6,011 nucleotides of DNA from Candidatus Poseidoniales archaeon (GTDB taxonomy: Archaea > Thermoplasmatota > Poseidoniia > Poseidoniales > Thalassarchaeaceae), in NCBI GenBank assembly GCA_028821815.1, contig JAPKEY010000095.1:1-6011 (forward strand), written 5' to 3'. Below the pieces are notes generated by a model. The model searched no databases, was not told where the DNA came from, and was given only the letters and a program-made list of their open reading frames with translations. Below, piece by piece: positions 6,010 through 6,011 of this stretch. Numbering within the stretch: the first letter of the stretch is position 1; every line of letters starts with the position of its first letter. A program made the position numbers and the translations under genes.

Positions 6010-6011
6010 GA

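Overview
The window most likely comes from a planktonic archaeon of the Thermoplasmatota, with Marine Group II (Poseidoniales) as my first guess. The reasons are a tryptophanyl-tRNA synthetase of the archaeal/eukaryotic type, no Shine-Dalgarno-like sequence in front of any start I could place, tightly packed genes with very short gaps, and a bacterial-looking PlsC acyltransferase and ThyA beside these archaeal traits. That mix has been described for Marine Group II. No 16S rRNA or other decisive marker is present, so the lineage is an inference.

Layout, left to right. Positions 1-488 (minus) hold the first 162 codons of a bacterial-type thymidylate synthase, cut by the window edge. Upstream of it on the same strand, 539-1315 encodes a PlsC-type 1-acylglycerol-phosphate acyltransferase; a 50-base gap with a small hairpin separates them. 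Divergent from plsC, 1402-2514 (plus; possible longer start at 1348) encodes an unrecognised, tryptophan-rich exported protein with a signal peptide and a C-terminal membrane anchor. It overlaps tail to tail by 22 bases with 2493-3533 (minus), a saccharopine dehydrogenase-family (lysine 6-dehydrogenase-like) enzyme. A 92-base divergent gap with a perfect inverted repeat leads to trpS at 3626-4981 (plus). Its stop codon directly abuts the stop of an aldo/keto reductase at 4982-5815 (minus). Upstream of that on the same strand is a 53-codon, methionine-rich, single-pass membrane protein at 5848-6009.

The genes do not form one pathway: they are nucleotide synthesis (thyA), phospholipid assembly (plsC), probable lysine or amino-acid oxidation (saccharopine dehydrogenase-like), translation (trpS) and a general NADPH carbonyl reductase. 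Likely co-transcribed pairs are plsC-thyA and the small membrane protein with the aldo/keto reductase. I saw no tRNA, rRNA, CRISPR, transposon, phage or defence gene, and no stretch above 300 bases without a gene. The items most worth a second look are the roughly 90-residue insert in TrpRS, the acyltransferase in an archaeal setting, and two membrane proteins of unknown function.
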